The notes under the pieces are model-generated. The model made no database searches. It was not told the DNA's origin and saw nothing but the letters and a program-made list of their open reading frames with translations. A stretch of DNA of 64,000 nt from Callorhinus ursinus (taxonomy: Eukaryota > Chordata > Mammalia > Carnivora > Otariidae): assembly GCF_003265705.1 (NCBI RefSeq), contig NW_020312775.1, positions 5,288,822 through 5,352,821 on the forward strand, read 5' to 3'. This document shows positions 1-10,916 of this stretch, one piece after another. Numbering within the stretch: position 1 is the stretch's first letter; the number at the start of each line of letters is the position of its first letter. The position numbers and the translations under genes are program-made.

Positions 1-139
1 GATCAGTGGTCCATATCCTTTCTTTCATTACTGTGGTGTATCACATTGATTAATTTACAAATATTGAAACACCCCTGCAGCCTAGTAATAAATCCCACTT
101 GATCATGTTGAATAATTCTTTTAATGTACTGTTGAATTA

Positions 140-157
140 AATTAGCTAGTATTTTTT
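140..157. repeat. Target-site duplication, left copy (nested L1)
   Basis: taaattagctagtatttt, identical to 862-879; the two flank the nested L1. Confidence 0.93.
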
Positions 158-861
158 TGCCCTCTTTTTTTATTGTTATGTTAATCACCATATAGTACAT
201 CATTAGTTTTTGAGTAGTGTTCCATGATTCATTGTTTGTTCATAACACCCAGTGCTCCATGCAGAATGTGCCCTCTTTAATACCCATCACCAGGCTAACC
301 CATCCCCCTACCCTCCTCCCCTCTAGAACCCTCAGTTTGTTTTTCAGAGTCCATCATCTCTCATGGTTCGTCTCCCCCTGACTTACTCCCCTTCATTCTT
401 CCTCTCCTGCTATCTTCTTCTTTTTCTTTTTTCTTAAAATATGTTGCGTTATTTGTTTCAGAAGCACAGATCTGTGATTCAACAGTCTTGCACAATTCAC
501 AGCGCTCACCGTAGCACATACCCTCCCCAATGTCTATCACCCAGCCACCCCATCCCTCCCACCCCCAACCACTCCAGTAACACTCAGTTTGTTTCCTGAG
601 ATTAAGAATTCCTCATATCAGTGAGGTCATATGATATACGTCTTTCTCTGATTGACTTATTTCACTAAGCATAACCCTCCAGTTCCATCCACGTCATTGC
701 AAATGGCAAGATCTCATTCCTTTTGATGGCTGCATAATATTCCATTGTGTATATATACCACATCTTCTTTATCCATTCATCTGTCGATGGACATCTTGGC
801 TCTTTCCACAGTTTGGCTATTGTGGACATTGCTGCTATAAACATTGGGGTGCACATACCCC
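158..861 (-). mobile_element. Nested 5'-truncated L1 inside copy A
   Basis: A second, shorter L1 in the same orientation, holding only the 3'UTR and the last part of ORF2. A translated stretch at 665-856 reads [20 protein letters not shown] and [10 protein letters not shown], the conserved L1 ORF2 C-terminus. The T-rich left end is its A-tail in reverse. It is flanked by the 18-bp direct repeat taaattagctagtatttt at 140-157 and 862-879. Removing the insert plus one repeat restores the outer ORF2 alignment, so insertion was by target-primed reverse transcription after copy A arrived. Confidence 0.95.
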
Positions 862-879
862 TAAATTAGCTAGTATTTT
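862..879. repeat. Target-site duplication, right copy (nested L1)
   Basis: Identical to 140-157. The outer L1 continues directly after it into the ORF2 reverse-transcriptase region. Confidence 0.93.
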
Positions 880-1534
880 ATTGAGAATTTTTGCATCCAT
901 GTTCATCAGGGATATTGGTCTGTAGTTCTCTTTCTTAGTAGGGTCTCTGTCTGGTCTTGGAATCAAGGTAATGCTGATTTTATAGAATGAATTTGGAAGT
1001 TTTCCTTCCATTTCTTTTTTTTAAACAGTTTAAGAACAGTATTAACTCTTCTTTAAACGTCTGGCAGAATTCCCCTGGGAAGCCATCTGGCCCAGGACTC
1101 TAGTTTGTTGGGAGATTTTTGATTACTGATTCAATTTCATTGCTAGTTATGGGTCTGTTCAAATTTTCTATTTCTTCCTGTTTCAGTTTTGATAGTTTAT
1201 AAATTTCTATGAATTTCTTCATTTCTTCCAGATTGTCCAGTTTGTTGGCATATAATTTTTCATAGTATTGCCTTATAATTGTTTGTATTTCTGTGGTGTT
1301 GGCTCTGATCTATCTTCTTTCATTTGTTATTTTCTCGATTTGGTTCCTTTCTCTCTGTCTCTCTCTCTCTTTTTTTATTTTTTGGGTCTTTCAAAGAAGC
1401 AGCTCTTAGTATTGTTGATCTGTTCTAACAATTTTTTGTTGTTGTTTCTATATCACTGATTTCTCCTATAATCTTTATTATTTCTCCTCTTCTGCTGGAT
1501 TTAGGCTTTATTTCCTGTTCCTATTTTAGCTGCT

Positions 1535-2490
1535 TTAGGTATAAGGTTGGTTGTGTATTTGAGACTTTTCTTGTTTCTTGAGGTAGGCCTGTATTTCAAT
1601 ATACTTCCTTCTTAGGACTACCTTTGCTGCATCCGAAAGGTTTTGGAGTGTCATGTTTTCTTTTTCATTTGTTTCCATGTAATTTTTTTTTATTTTTTCT
1701 TTAATTTCCTTGTTAACCCATTCATATTTTAGTAGGATGTTCTTTAACCTCCATGTATTTGTGGTCTTTCCAAAATTTCTCTTGTGATTGACTTCAGGTT
1801 TCACAGTGTTGTGGTCTGAAAATATGCATGGTATGATCTTGAACTTTTTGTACTTCTTGCAGCCTGATTTGTGACCCAGGATGTAATCTATTCTGGAGAT
1901 TGTTCCATGTAGACTCAAAAAGAATGTGTGTTCTGCTACTTTATGATGAAATGTTAAGAATATATCTGTGAAGTCCATCTGGTCCACTGTGTCATTGAAA
2001 GACATTGTTTCCTTGTTGATTTTCTGCTTAGATGATTTGTCTATTGCTCTAAGTAGGGTGTTGAAGTTACCCAATATTATTGTATTATTATCAATGAGTT
2101 TCTTTATCTTTATTATTGATTGATTTATATATTTGGGATCTTCTAATTTGGGGGCGTAAATATTTACAATTGTTAGATCTTCTTGATGAATAGAACCCTT
2201 TTTGATGATATAATGCCCTTCTTCATCTCTTGTTACAGTCTTTGCTTAAATATCTAGTTTCTCTGATATGTTTATGGCTACTCCAGCTTTCTTTTGACAT
2301 CCATTAGCATGATAGATGCTTGTCCATCCCTTCACTTTCAATCTGCAAGTGTGTTTAAGTCTAAAATGAGTCCCTTGGAGGGAGCATATAGATAGATCTT
2401 GCTTTTTTTAATCCATTCTGATATGCTATGTCTTTGATTCGGGCATTTAGTCCATTTACATTCAGAGTGATTCATATCTTTAAGTAAAGA
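1535..2490 (-). pseudogene. L1 ORF2 endonuclease remnant (copy A)
   Basis: Decayed ORF2 N-terminal APE-like endonuclease, which in active L1s nicks target DNA. The clean frame 1535-2074 translates to 179 residues. RIDYILGHK (residues 61-69) and SDH (about 86-88) are the C-terminal endonuclease motifs, SDH carrying the catalytic Asp-His pair. LSDAAKVVLRRKYIEIQAYLKK (about 147-168) is the linker leading to the reverse transcriptase. The N-terminal part up to about 2490 is recognisable only at DNA level and is frameshifted. No function expected. Confidence 0.9.
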
Positions 2491-2643
2491 TAGGAAATTA
2501 GTACCATTGTGTTACCTGTAGAGTTGGTATTTCTGGGGATGTTTTCTGTTCCTTTCTAGTCTTTGCTGCTTTTGGTTTTTTTCTTCTCCATTCAAAGATC
2601 CCTCCTTAAAATTTCTTGCAGGGCTGGTTTAGTGGCCATGAAC

Positions 2644-3050
2644 TCAAGTTTTTGTTTGTCTGGGAAACTCTTTTATCTCTCCTGTTCTGAATGACAGCTT
2701 TGCTGGATAAAGAATTCCTGGTTGCATATTTTTCCCATGCATCATGTTGAATATATCCTGCCACTCTCTTGTGGCCTGCCAAGTTTCTGTGGACAGACCT
2801 GCTGCAAATGTGATCTGTTTTCCCTGTAGTTTAAGGACTTTTTTTCCTTTGCTGCTTTCAGGATTCTTTCCTTGTCTGTATTTTGTGAATTTGACTATGA
2901 TATGCCTTGGCAATGGTGAGCTTTTGTTAGATTTAACAGGAGGTCTTTTTGCTTTGGATTTTGATTTCTGTATCTCCTAGATTAGGGAAGTTTTCAGTTA
3001 TAATTGAAACAAATAAACCTTCTGCCCCCTTTTCTCTTCCTGCATGTTCT
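2644..3050 (-). pseudogene. L1 ORF1 C-terminal domain remnant (copy A)
   Basis: The 89-residue frame at 2644-2913 begins PRHIIVKFTKYRQGKNPESS and continues through LSTETWQATREWQDIFNMM to YPAKLSFRTGEIKEF. This is the C-terminal RNA-binding domain of the L1 ORF1 chaperone. The preceding ORF1 middle region is present to about 3060, after which the element jumps to 5'UTR. The coiled coil and start codon are therefore missing, and no intact ORF1 can be made. Confidence 0.88.
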
Positions 3051-3326
3051 GGGATTCCTTCCAAAAGGTGGTAGCTTTTCTAATTGTTGACTTGCAGTTT
3101 TTGTCCTCTCAGACCTCTGAATATTTTCTTGAGCATTCAGAATGATTTGATAACTACTTAGCTGTGTTCAAGAGCTGTGACAAGCTTTGGGTTCCCCAAC
3201 TCCTTTGCCATCTTAATTCCTCCCCCCGGTTCACTACCAGTAGTTAAGTGCAGTGGTTAACAATATAACTCTCTAACATCAAAATTACTTCAACTATAAA
3301 GGCATAGCAATAAAAGGATTTGCCCA

Positions 3327-3523
3327 GGGCGCCTGGGTGGCTCAGTTGGTTAAGCGACTGCCTTCGGCTCAGGTCATGATCCTGGAGTCCCGGGATCGAG
3401 TCCCACATCGGGCTCCCTGCTCGGCGGGGAGTCTGCTTCTCCCTCTGACCCTCTTCCCTCTCGTGCTCTCTGTCTCTCTCTCTCTCTCTCAAATAAATAA
3501 ATAAAATCTTTAAAAAAAAAAAA
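3327..3523 (+). mobile_element. SINEC (Can-SINE)
   Basis: Complete tRNA-derived carnivore SINE. The head carries a pol III A-box-like tggctcagttgg (3338-3349) and a B-box-like ggatcgagtcc (3393-3403). A CT-rich stretch, an AAATAAATAAATAAAATCTTT tail and poly-A follow. It is flanked by the perfect 15-bp TSD aaaaggatttgccca at 3312-3326 and 3524-3538. Its near-consensus sequence suggests a fairly recent insertion. Confidence 0.97.
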
Positions 3524-3538
3524 AAAAGGATTTGCCCA

Positions 3539-6334
3539 ATGTGACCAGTCAATAGTCCAAAACTACCACACCTAGGTCTAGGCAGAAAGGGGAAACATAA
3601 CACTCTTTTGAACTCTTTGAGTGAACCTTATGTCTTACTCTGTAACAGTGCTTAATTATCAGTATTTTCCAAAGCTTTATTATTCATAAGTTTCATCTGG
3701 CCTGAGGAAGACGAAATTATGATGGTCTGAATGACAAAAAGGCAACTCAAATCACATTTACACACAATTTTGTTTCTAGCAGATGCTAAATATACCTGTG
3801 CAAATCAGTTACAACTTTGTGTAAAAATACTCAACAACTCCTCATCACCACCATCACCACCACCCCTTACACAAAAAACATCACATACACAGATTCTGGG
3901 CCGTTTTGGGATCCAAAATTCTCAATTCTTTCACTTTCTTCTTTGCAGGGAGGATCTTCTTTTCTTCTGAAGCTTCTACATTCTTTTGAACTAAAGGAAA
4001 AAAGTTTATTCATAAACAATAATGGTACTAATCCAATCACATGAAATAAATTAGTAAGGCATATTAACTACATTAACAAAGCTTATGCCAAAAATCAATA
4101 ACATGTTTATTTCATTAGTTCAAGGAAGAGGATAAACATAATAATATAGACCCATTCAGAGGTTTCCCTACAACTTAAAGATCAGCACTTAAGCAGAAAA
4201 GATAAGCCAAATAGTACCAAAAATCAATTTCAGCTTCTAACCTAATGTGCAACATTCATTACTCCTTTACCAGGTACCTACAGCAGCACTGGAATTAAAT
4301 ACATAGTAAAATCTCCCTAATTTGGACTAATTGAGGAAAAAAGCAGATATGCACTTATCCTAAAATATGCTACAATTTAGACATGCCTTTAATTCAGTGG
4401 AACTGCTTTAAAGTATGTAACTTTAACTACTAAACGGGTTGTCATATAAAAATCCCTGCTAAGATTGCTTTGAAGAATAAATACGAACCATCTGCAAGTT
4501 GCACAACAGCAACATTTGCATACACATAATTAATTAACCTCAAAGACTGGGTCTTTTGAGTAAGTTATCTTTGTCTCCATGACAGTTTTTAGTACTATTT
4601 GCCCTCTTAGAAGAAAATATTTAATTATGCTCTATTCAGAAGGTAATCCTCTAGACCTGAACAGTTCAAATAACCTGAAACTGTGAGAAGTAGCAGTGGC
4701 TTTAGCCCCCCATAACCTCCATCAGCTCTACCTCAGAGAACCCATCTCAAAAACCAAAGTAAAAAACAATGTGGCTATCTGTTGTGAAAATGAAGCTTTA
4801 TGGCAAATCCCTAAACCCACCTATACAAAAATTCCACAGCTACCATTGTACTCAGGTGTTGGCAGTTTACTTCTTCTAATATAAAAATAGGGTTGTAGGT
4901 AATGGGACCATTAAAAAATATGAGAAAACTAAAGCCAACATTTTTTTTCATTCAAGTAGTGATATGCTTTTATCCCCAAACTCATGCTGCTAAACTTCAT
5001 CATTGAATCATATGACCATAATAATATGCTTATTACTTTTAAAAATTTAATTTCATTTTGAGGAAATCATGATTTTTATTATTTTAACTTACCTGATTTT
5101 TGTTAAAGAGATCATAAATGAGTTACTGATTTTCTTTAGAGGAAAACCAACACACTACTACAGTACATTTTTGCTAAGCTATGTGTTCACAGATGTTAGC
5201 ATCTGGAAAACTTTCCATACATGTTATAGAATACATCAAATACTGCAAGCCCATTAAGATCCCCCTCTGTTTTACTGGTAAAAAATATAGGAAAATTAAG
5301 TGAACTTCCTAGAAAAAATAACATAAAATTAATTACCTTAATAATTATGTCCTAATATTTAGTTCTAAGCTTTATCACTATGACCTAACTAAAGTGATGC
5401 AGAGTCTAAGCAGACTAGATAATAATTACACTTGTGAAAATCATGATCTCAAGTCCAAGCCAGGTTAAGACTCCTCTATATAAAGAAATGACAGTCCAAA
5501 AATCATACCCTTTGTTAATTTAAAAAAAAAAGGTACCTGAATCATATTTAAATTACTTCTAGAATCATTCAGAAAATTTTTCCCTAAGAAATAGTCAAGG
5601 AAACTGTCTTAATCTCCCAATATGCCTTAATCCCCTCTATTGGAGACTAGTTAACCAAGTACATATAGGGTGAAAATGCTGTAGTATAATGGATATTGTA
5701 AGATTTTCTGCAAACTAACAAGACTCTGGAGTAACCCAGACAAACATAATGTTCATTTTGTATGACTTCATATTTTTGCATTTTTTTCATTAAAATATAT
5801 TCCAACTTCTCCCCTTTTCAAATTAACAAATTGCTTAAAATTAAGATTAGACGTCTTAAATATCTTAAATCCTAATATATTTCCCTTATAGTATGTAAAT
5901 TGGCTTTATCTTAGGTTGAAGAAATGATAAGAATTTCATGATTGGGCACTGCTATTTTGAGAATTACTAGAGCAAAGCTAGTTTAAAATAGTTCCCTAAT
6001 CAGATAGCCTTTCACAAACAATAAAGTTTTTGCCATGATCAGCAAATATTAACCAATGGCTATTAATGCCTTTGGCTTTCTTGTCTTTAAAAGCATTCCT
6101 TAGTGATCACAACCACAGGCTTAGATAAATAGAGAATTTGAAGAGAGGTAATGACATATGAAACTTATCCAGAGAGTACTGAAGGCTTCTTATGTTAAAA
6201 ATGTCCTGCTTTCATAATGTTTCAAACTATTACCTGTCTTTGGATGCTTTTATTACATATGTTTCAAATGCTTTAAAATTAAATATTCCATAACTTTATT
6301 AAAATATGGGCAATTTAGTAACTCAACTAAAGAT
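3539..6334. other. AT-rich single-copy sequence, no feature recognised
   Basis: I recognise no repeat family, RNA gene or coding exon here. The longest open frames are 60-80 codons, lack homology that I can name and match chance expectation in AT-rich DNA. Confidence 0.6.
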
Positions 6335-7165
6335 ATTTCTAAAGATATTTCTCCAAAGAGGACATAGAGATGGCCAACAGGTATACAAAAGTACCCTCAA
6401 TATCATGAGGGAAATGCAGATAAAAACCATAATGAGATATCACCTCACAGCTCTTTGAATGGCTCTTACCAAAACCAAAACAAAGTGTTAGTGAGGATGT
6501 GGTGGAGGAACTGGAACCCTTGTACACTGTTGGTAGAAATGCGAAATGGTGTAGCTGCTGTAGAGAACACTATGGAGATTCTACAAATAATTAAAACTAG
6601 AACTACCATATGATGTACCAATCCCACTTCTGGGTATTAACCAAAAGAACTAAGAATCTCAAAGAGATAGCTGCACTCCCATGTTTACTGCACTATTATT
6701 CACAAAACAGCCAAGATATGAAAAGAATCTAAATGTCCATCAGAGAAATGTGGCATATACATATAACGAAATGTTATTCACCCTTAAAAAAAAAGAAGAA
6801 AATCCTGCCATAAATAACAACTTGGATGAACCTGGGGAACATTACACTAAGTGAAATAAGCAAGTCATAGAAAGACAAATACCGCATAATTATGAAGCAT
6901 CTAAAATGTCAAACTCATAGAAACAAAAGAGTGAATTGTGGTTGCCAGGGACTGACAGTGGGAGAAGTGGGGAGTTGCTGCTCAATGTGTATAAAGTTTC
7001 CATTACATAAGATGAATAAGTTCTAAAGATATGTGGTACAAAATTATAGCTATAGTTAATAATACTGTATTATACACTTAAAAATTTGTGAGCAGGTAGA
7101 TCTCATGTGAAAAGTGCTTATACCAAAAATATCATAATGTTAAAACTTAAAATAAATTACAGTGA
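6335..7165 (+). mobile_element. Old L1 (L1MA-like) 3' end
   Basis: Plus-strand remnant of an old L1. It contains the ORF2 C-terminal coding region in decayed form (GAGGACATAGAGATGGCCAA through CACTTCTGGGTATT to TGGATGAACCTGGGGAACAT). The L1MA-style 3'UTR follows (GTTGCCAGGGACTGACAGTG, then ATAAGTTCTAAAGATATGTG and TACACTTAAAAATTTGTGAG). It is 5'-truncated. No TSD was recognised, as expected for its age. Confidence 0.85.
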
Positions 7166-7864
7166 TTTTGTAATTTGAAATTATTTGAATGGGACTGAAG
7201 AAATTTTTTTAAGTCTCAATACAAAAACTTTAATAATTTATTTTGTCATCAATGGCCCTATGGTCCCCATGTTCATAATGAGGCCTATAATCAAATGTTA
7301 TCTTTCGATATGCAAATGAAAAACCATATAGCCACTGGTTTTAAATCTGATGGATTAATTTGAGTGCTTAAATTATCACTGCTAATTGACCAAATAATGA
7401 AACATCTTAAAATACTGTCTGTAGAAAGATAATGATGTGTAATAAAGACATTTGTATTATTATTAAATGTGCTAACAGCAAGATACTAATTACATAAGAT
7501 AAAATGCCTGTTAAGTATTCTTATATTTCCTTTAACATATGGATTTTTATCTGTAATTATTCTATAAATTTATTCCTTTACAGTTGAGGGGTGCTCATTG
7601 GCATAAATAAACATGGCTATAATCTATTCCTGATCTAATTTAGGCAATGTTCATAAATCCCCTATTAATTTCTGTTATCTCAGTGGGTACAGACAACATG
7701 TGACAAAATATTTGTAAGATGTAGCAAATATTAAGATATTATAAATGGGTAACATTGAATGATTTACATAATGATAACTACTATATATCATAACAAACTT
7801 TTAATAACTACTTTGTCTCAAAATGCAATGAGAAAGATTGATTCATAAAGTCAGCATCAATACT
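7166..7864. other. Single-copy AT-rich sequence
   Basis: No repeat, RNA gene or exon that I can support. Confidence 0.5.
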
Positions 7865-7940
7865 ATTAATTCATTCATTTATCCAGCAAATACTTGTTGA
7901 AGACCTACTATGTGTAAGCCTAGGCACAAGCATATAGACT
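7865..7940 (-). mobile_element. L2 3'-terminal fragment
   Basis: ATTCATTCATTTATCCAGCA and TACTTGTTGAAGACCTACTA followed by TGTGTAAGCCTAGGCAC match the reverse complement of the conserved L2 3' end (GTGCCTGGCACATAGTAGGTGCTCAATAAATATTTGTTGAATGA type). Confidence 0.7.
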
Positions 7941-8561
7941 TAAATGTCTACTCATTTTTTTAAAAAACATGGTCATATATAAACTACTAATTAGGCAAGT
8001 ATCTCCAAAAGATATCTAACATTTATAATTTTCTTTATCCATAATAATATAGTTTGAATGAATATATGCATATCACTCAGCAAATTCTTTTTGTTATTGG
8101 GATTAGTTTCATATTAACAAATCCTGTATCTTAAATCAGCATCAACTGATGTATTACATCATATTAGAAGGAATATGTGGAGAAGCAAAAATATGACACT
8201 TCCCAGTAAGTATACTGCATACAAAACTAGGATAAATAAAGCCAGTAACAGTAGTGATAAAAAAATCACCTAAAAATATTTATGTAACTTTATTCATACG
8301 TATGTGTATATCAAGCAAGTAACCGCCCAACTTATTGTAGATATATATTGATATAAAAACTGTGATCACCCCACATAAATACATATTTTTCCATTTGTAT
8401 ACATTCCAGAAGTGATTCTAACTATACAGAAATAATTTTTTATGTATTAGTTGAAATACGTGTTAAACTTCAATAAATAATTGCATGTTAAAATGAGTGC
8501 AAATATGAAAATGGCAGGCAGGGAAAATCTACTATGATTTTTGTGCAATAGCTGCAATAAA
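7941..8561. other. Single-copy AT-rich sequence
   Basis: Nothing recognised. Confidence 0.5.
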
Positions 8562-8608
8562 TTTATATTATATATATATAACTTTTATACAAATATATAT
8601 ATATATAT
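8562..8608. repeat. TA-rich simple repeat
   Basis: Two short (TA)n runs separated by acttttatacaaa. Confidence 0.8.
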
Positions 8609-8699
8609 CACATATAAGGGGAAAGTATGATAATAAGAACTACAACAATAACAGTGATAGTAGTACTAAAGTACTAACCATAACAATCATCACAATCAC

Positions 8700-8833
8700 C
8701 ACCAAAATCAACTTTTATTAAATACCTCCTGTCATCTTATATAATAGGTATTACCATTGTCATCTTATAAAGGAGGAAGCTACAAAAGAGAAAATTTGAG
8801 TCATTTGCCCAAGATCATACAGCAAGTAATAAA
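8700..8833 (-). mobile_element. MIR fragment
   Basis: Reverse complement of the MIR core and head: AATAGGTATTACCATTGTCA, AAGGAGGAAGCTACAAAAGA, then GAGTCATTTGCCCAAGATCA and TACAGCAAGTAAT, matching the MIR 'aggaaactgaggc...cttgcccaaggtcacacagctagtaag' segment. Confidence 0.75.
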
Positions 8834-8835
8834 AA

Positions 8836-9660
8836 GATGCTCAACCTCACCTGTCATCAGGGAAATGCAAATGAAAACAACCAATGACAACTTCACAGTC
8901 ATCAAATTGAAGTAACAGAAGTCTTATAATACCAAGTATGGATGAGGAGGCAAAAAAATAAGAATTTGTGCCAACAGTGGTAGTAAAAATTAGGATAACA
9001 AATATAAAATAAACATTTACTAGCATCTAATACATTTAAGGTGTGCTTACCATAAGTATAACCCAATCTTTCCACTTATGGGTCAAACAGTCAAGGAGAC
9101 AAGGATGTTCACTGCAGCAATGTTTACAACAGTACAAAAACTGGAAACAACCCACATGCCAGGGGGTTATGAAATGGATAAACTGTGCTATATTCATATA
9201 ATGGAATACAGCTCAGCATTTATATTGAGTGTACTACAGCTAAATATTCCAATAAGAATAGATCCCAATTATAATTTTGAATGGAAAAATAAACATCATG
9301 GAAAATATTACATGCAGTATAATAGCATTCATCTAAATTAAAAATGAAACAAAATAATCTTATGTATTGTGTATAAAGTGTAAATGTAAGTGTGTGTGTG
9401 TGTGTGTATCAAAAATTTAAAAACCTGGACTAAATACTTAGCAGATTAATGACTTCTTTCCTTGGGGGAGGAAAGTGATACTGGAACAAGTAAAATCCTG
9501 GAAACTTCAATTTTATGTTTTGTTTAAAAGCAAATATCTGCACTAAATATGATGAAATGTTATCATTTTTTTCATTCTGGGAGGCTGGTACATAGGTGTT
9601 TCCTATATTAGCCTATGCAGATTTCCATTTTTTCCCAACATAAAAATAAAAATGGTATGA
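8836..9660 (+). mobile_element. Old L1 (L1M) 3' region
   Basis: Starts with decayed ORF2 C-terminus (GATGCTCAACCTCACCTGTC, ATCAGGGAAATGCAAATGAA). It continues through ATGTTCACTGCAGCAATGTT, AAACTGGAAACAACCCACAT and ATATTCATATAATGGAATAC, all typical of L1M. The tail has the 'gaggctggtacataggtgttt' style 3'UTR. A (GT)n run lies inside it. Confidence 0.75.
9390..9407. repeat. (GT)n microsatellite
   Basis: Nine GT units within the old L1 3'UTR. Confidence 0.85.
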
Positions 9661-10469
9661 CCTGATATACATGTATCTTTTTCACACTTTATAAACTGTT
9701 AGCCTTGGCAATCCAGGGAACAAGGGTATATAGGAATCAGAAAAAATAGAAGAGGGAATAATAAAAACTACAGGTAAACATTAGTCATTTTGGTCAGCAA
9801 GCACAATTTTATTTTCAACTGTTTTTGAATCTATTTTGTGAGGAATAATATATTTGCTTACCAAACCTTGAGAGGGAAAGCTGATGCAATATGCAGTATG
9901 AGGCTGCAATTCCATCTCCTATGTTCTGCATATTGCAGCTGTGAAGCTGCCCCTTTCTCTTTTGCCTACAGCTGTGCATTAACTAAGGCATCCCACAGAA
10001 AGGGAGATTTCATTCTGTCACCTGCATTGTACCTGAAGCCATAGGAATGGCATTACCAGGAATGTTGCTGAAGTTTACAGCACATTAAACAAGATTAATG
10101 GTTCTAACAGTAGGAATCACACATACATACTTTGTAATGATTCCCTAATTAAGGAACAAATCTTACTGGTGGTAGTTTATTTATGTTTTTTTTTTTTTTT
10201 TTTACTGGTCATAGCTTAGACAAGAACCCCCCAAATCAGTAAGCACATGTTACTGCAAATTAACATCTGCATAACTAATATATTTGTATACCTGTTATTT
10301 AAGCAAATTACTGAACACTGCTAAATGTCACCAGAACACTATGTTTAACAACGTGCATAGCTAATGTTGTGTATTTACAATTGGGCCTCAATAGCTCAGA
10401 AGGTAATGTTTACTTTAGGGAGGACAAATAAAGTTGACTTAAAGATTTTAGGTAGAATCTCCCTTGTTT
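9661..10469. other. Single-copy sequence with poly-T run
   Basis: No gene or known repeat recognised. A run of 18 T lies at about 10186-10203 without a recognisable retrocopy or TSD beside it. A short perfect hairpin (11-bp arms 9886-9896 and 9926-9936) is present. Confidence 0.5.
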
Positions 10470-10483
10470 GAAGTGATATTTTA

Positions 10484-10685
10484 CTTTATTTTTTTAAAGA
10501 TTTTATTTGACAGAGAGAGAGAGTGAGAGAGAGCGTACAAGTAGGCAGAGTGGCAGGGAGAGGGAGAGGGAGAAGCAGGCTCCCCGCTGAGCAGGGAGCC
10601 AGATGTGGGGCTCCATCCCAGGACCCTGGGATAATGATCTGAACTGAGGCAGACGCTTAACCGACTGAGCCACCCAGGTGCCCCT
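10484..10685 (-). mobile_element. SINEC, left member of a tandem pair
   Basis: Minus-strand Can-SINE: T-rich tail (AAAGATTTTATTTGACAGAG), GA-rich middle, and head CGACTGAGCCACCCAGGTGC. Bounded by gaagtgatatttta at 10470-10483 and 10686-10699. The B-box region differs from its neighbour at many positions, so the two are separate insertions rather than a recent duplication. Confidence 0.95.
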
Positions 10686-10699
10686 GAAGTGATATTTTA

Positions 10700-10902
10700 T
10701 TTTATTTTTTTAAAGATTTTATTTATTTATTTGACAGAGAGAGACACAGCGAGAGCAGGAACACAAGCAGGGGGAGTGGGAGAGGGAGAAGCAGGTCTCC
10801 TGCTGAGCAAGGAGCCCGATGCGGGACTCGATCCCAGGACCCTGGGATCATGACCTGAGCCGAAGGCAGACGCTTAACGACTGAGCCACCCAGGCGCCCC
10901 CT
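10700..10902 (-). mobile_element. SINEC, right member of a tandem pair
   Basis: Second minus-strand Can-SINE, with GATTTTATTTATTTATTTGA tail, CCCGATGCGGGACTCGATCC core and head ending CACCCAGGCGCCCC. Bounded by gaagtgatatttta at 10686-10699 and 10903-10916. The same 14-bp target therefore occurs three times across the pair. Confidence 0.95.
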
Positions 10903-10916
10903 GAAGTGATATTTTA

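Larger units (their letters stand above)
1..3227 (-). mobile_element. L1 copy A, 3' end outside window, internally deleted
   Basis: Minus-strand LINE-1. Reading from high to low coordinates it holds the 5' end (a C-run complementary to the GGGGGGA start of carnivore L1s, with 'tttgccatctt' complementary to the AAGATGGC motif), about 140 bp of 5'UTR, a truncated ORF1, the ORF2 endonuclease and part of the reverse transcriptase, running out at the left window edge. A younger L1 interrupts it at 158-861. About 1.1 kb of 5'UTR and ORF1 is missing near 3062-3090 compared with the copy at 13.6-19.7 kb. Frames are broken throughout, so it is a dead element. Subfamily not determined. Confidence 0.93.

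Noticed and set aside
1535..2074. 179-codon open frame as a host gene
   Set aside because: It is L1 ORF2 endonuclease and linker, with the RIDYILGHK and SDH motifs.
3327..3523. tRNA gene at SINE heads
   Set aside because: The A- and B-box-like motifs belong to the tRNA-derived SINE; no cloverleaf or anticodon stem is intact.
3244..3603. 119-codon minus frame containing FLRERERDREHEREEGQREK
   Set aside because: The Arg-Glu repeat is the antisense translation of the CT-rich SINEC body; similar frames occur over other SINEs (13342, 34106, 52895).
10186..10203. Poly-T run as the tail of a minus-strand retrocopy
   Set aside because: No matching TSD found on the far side and no polyadenylation signal at the expected distance.
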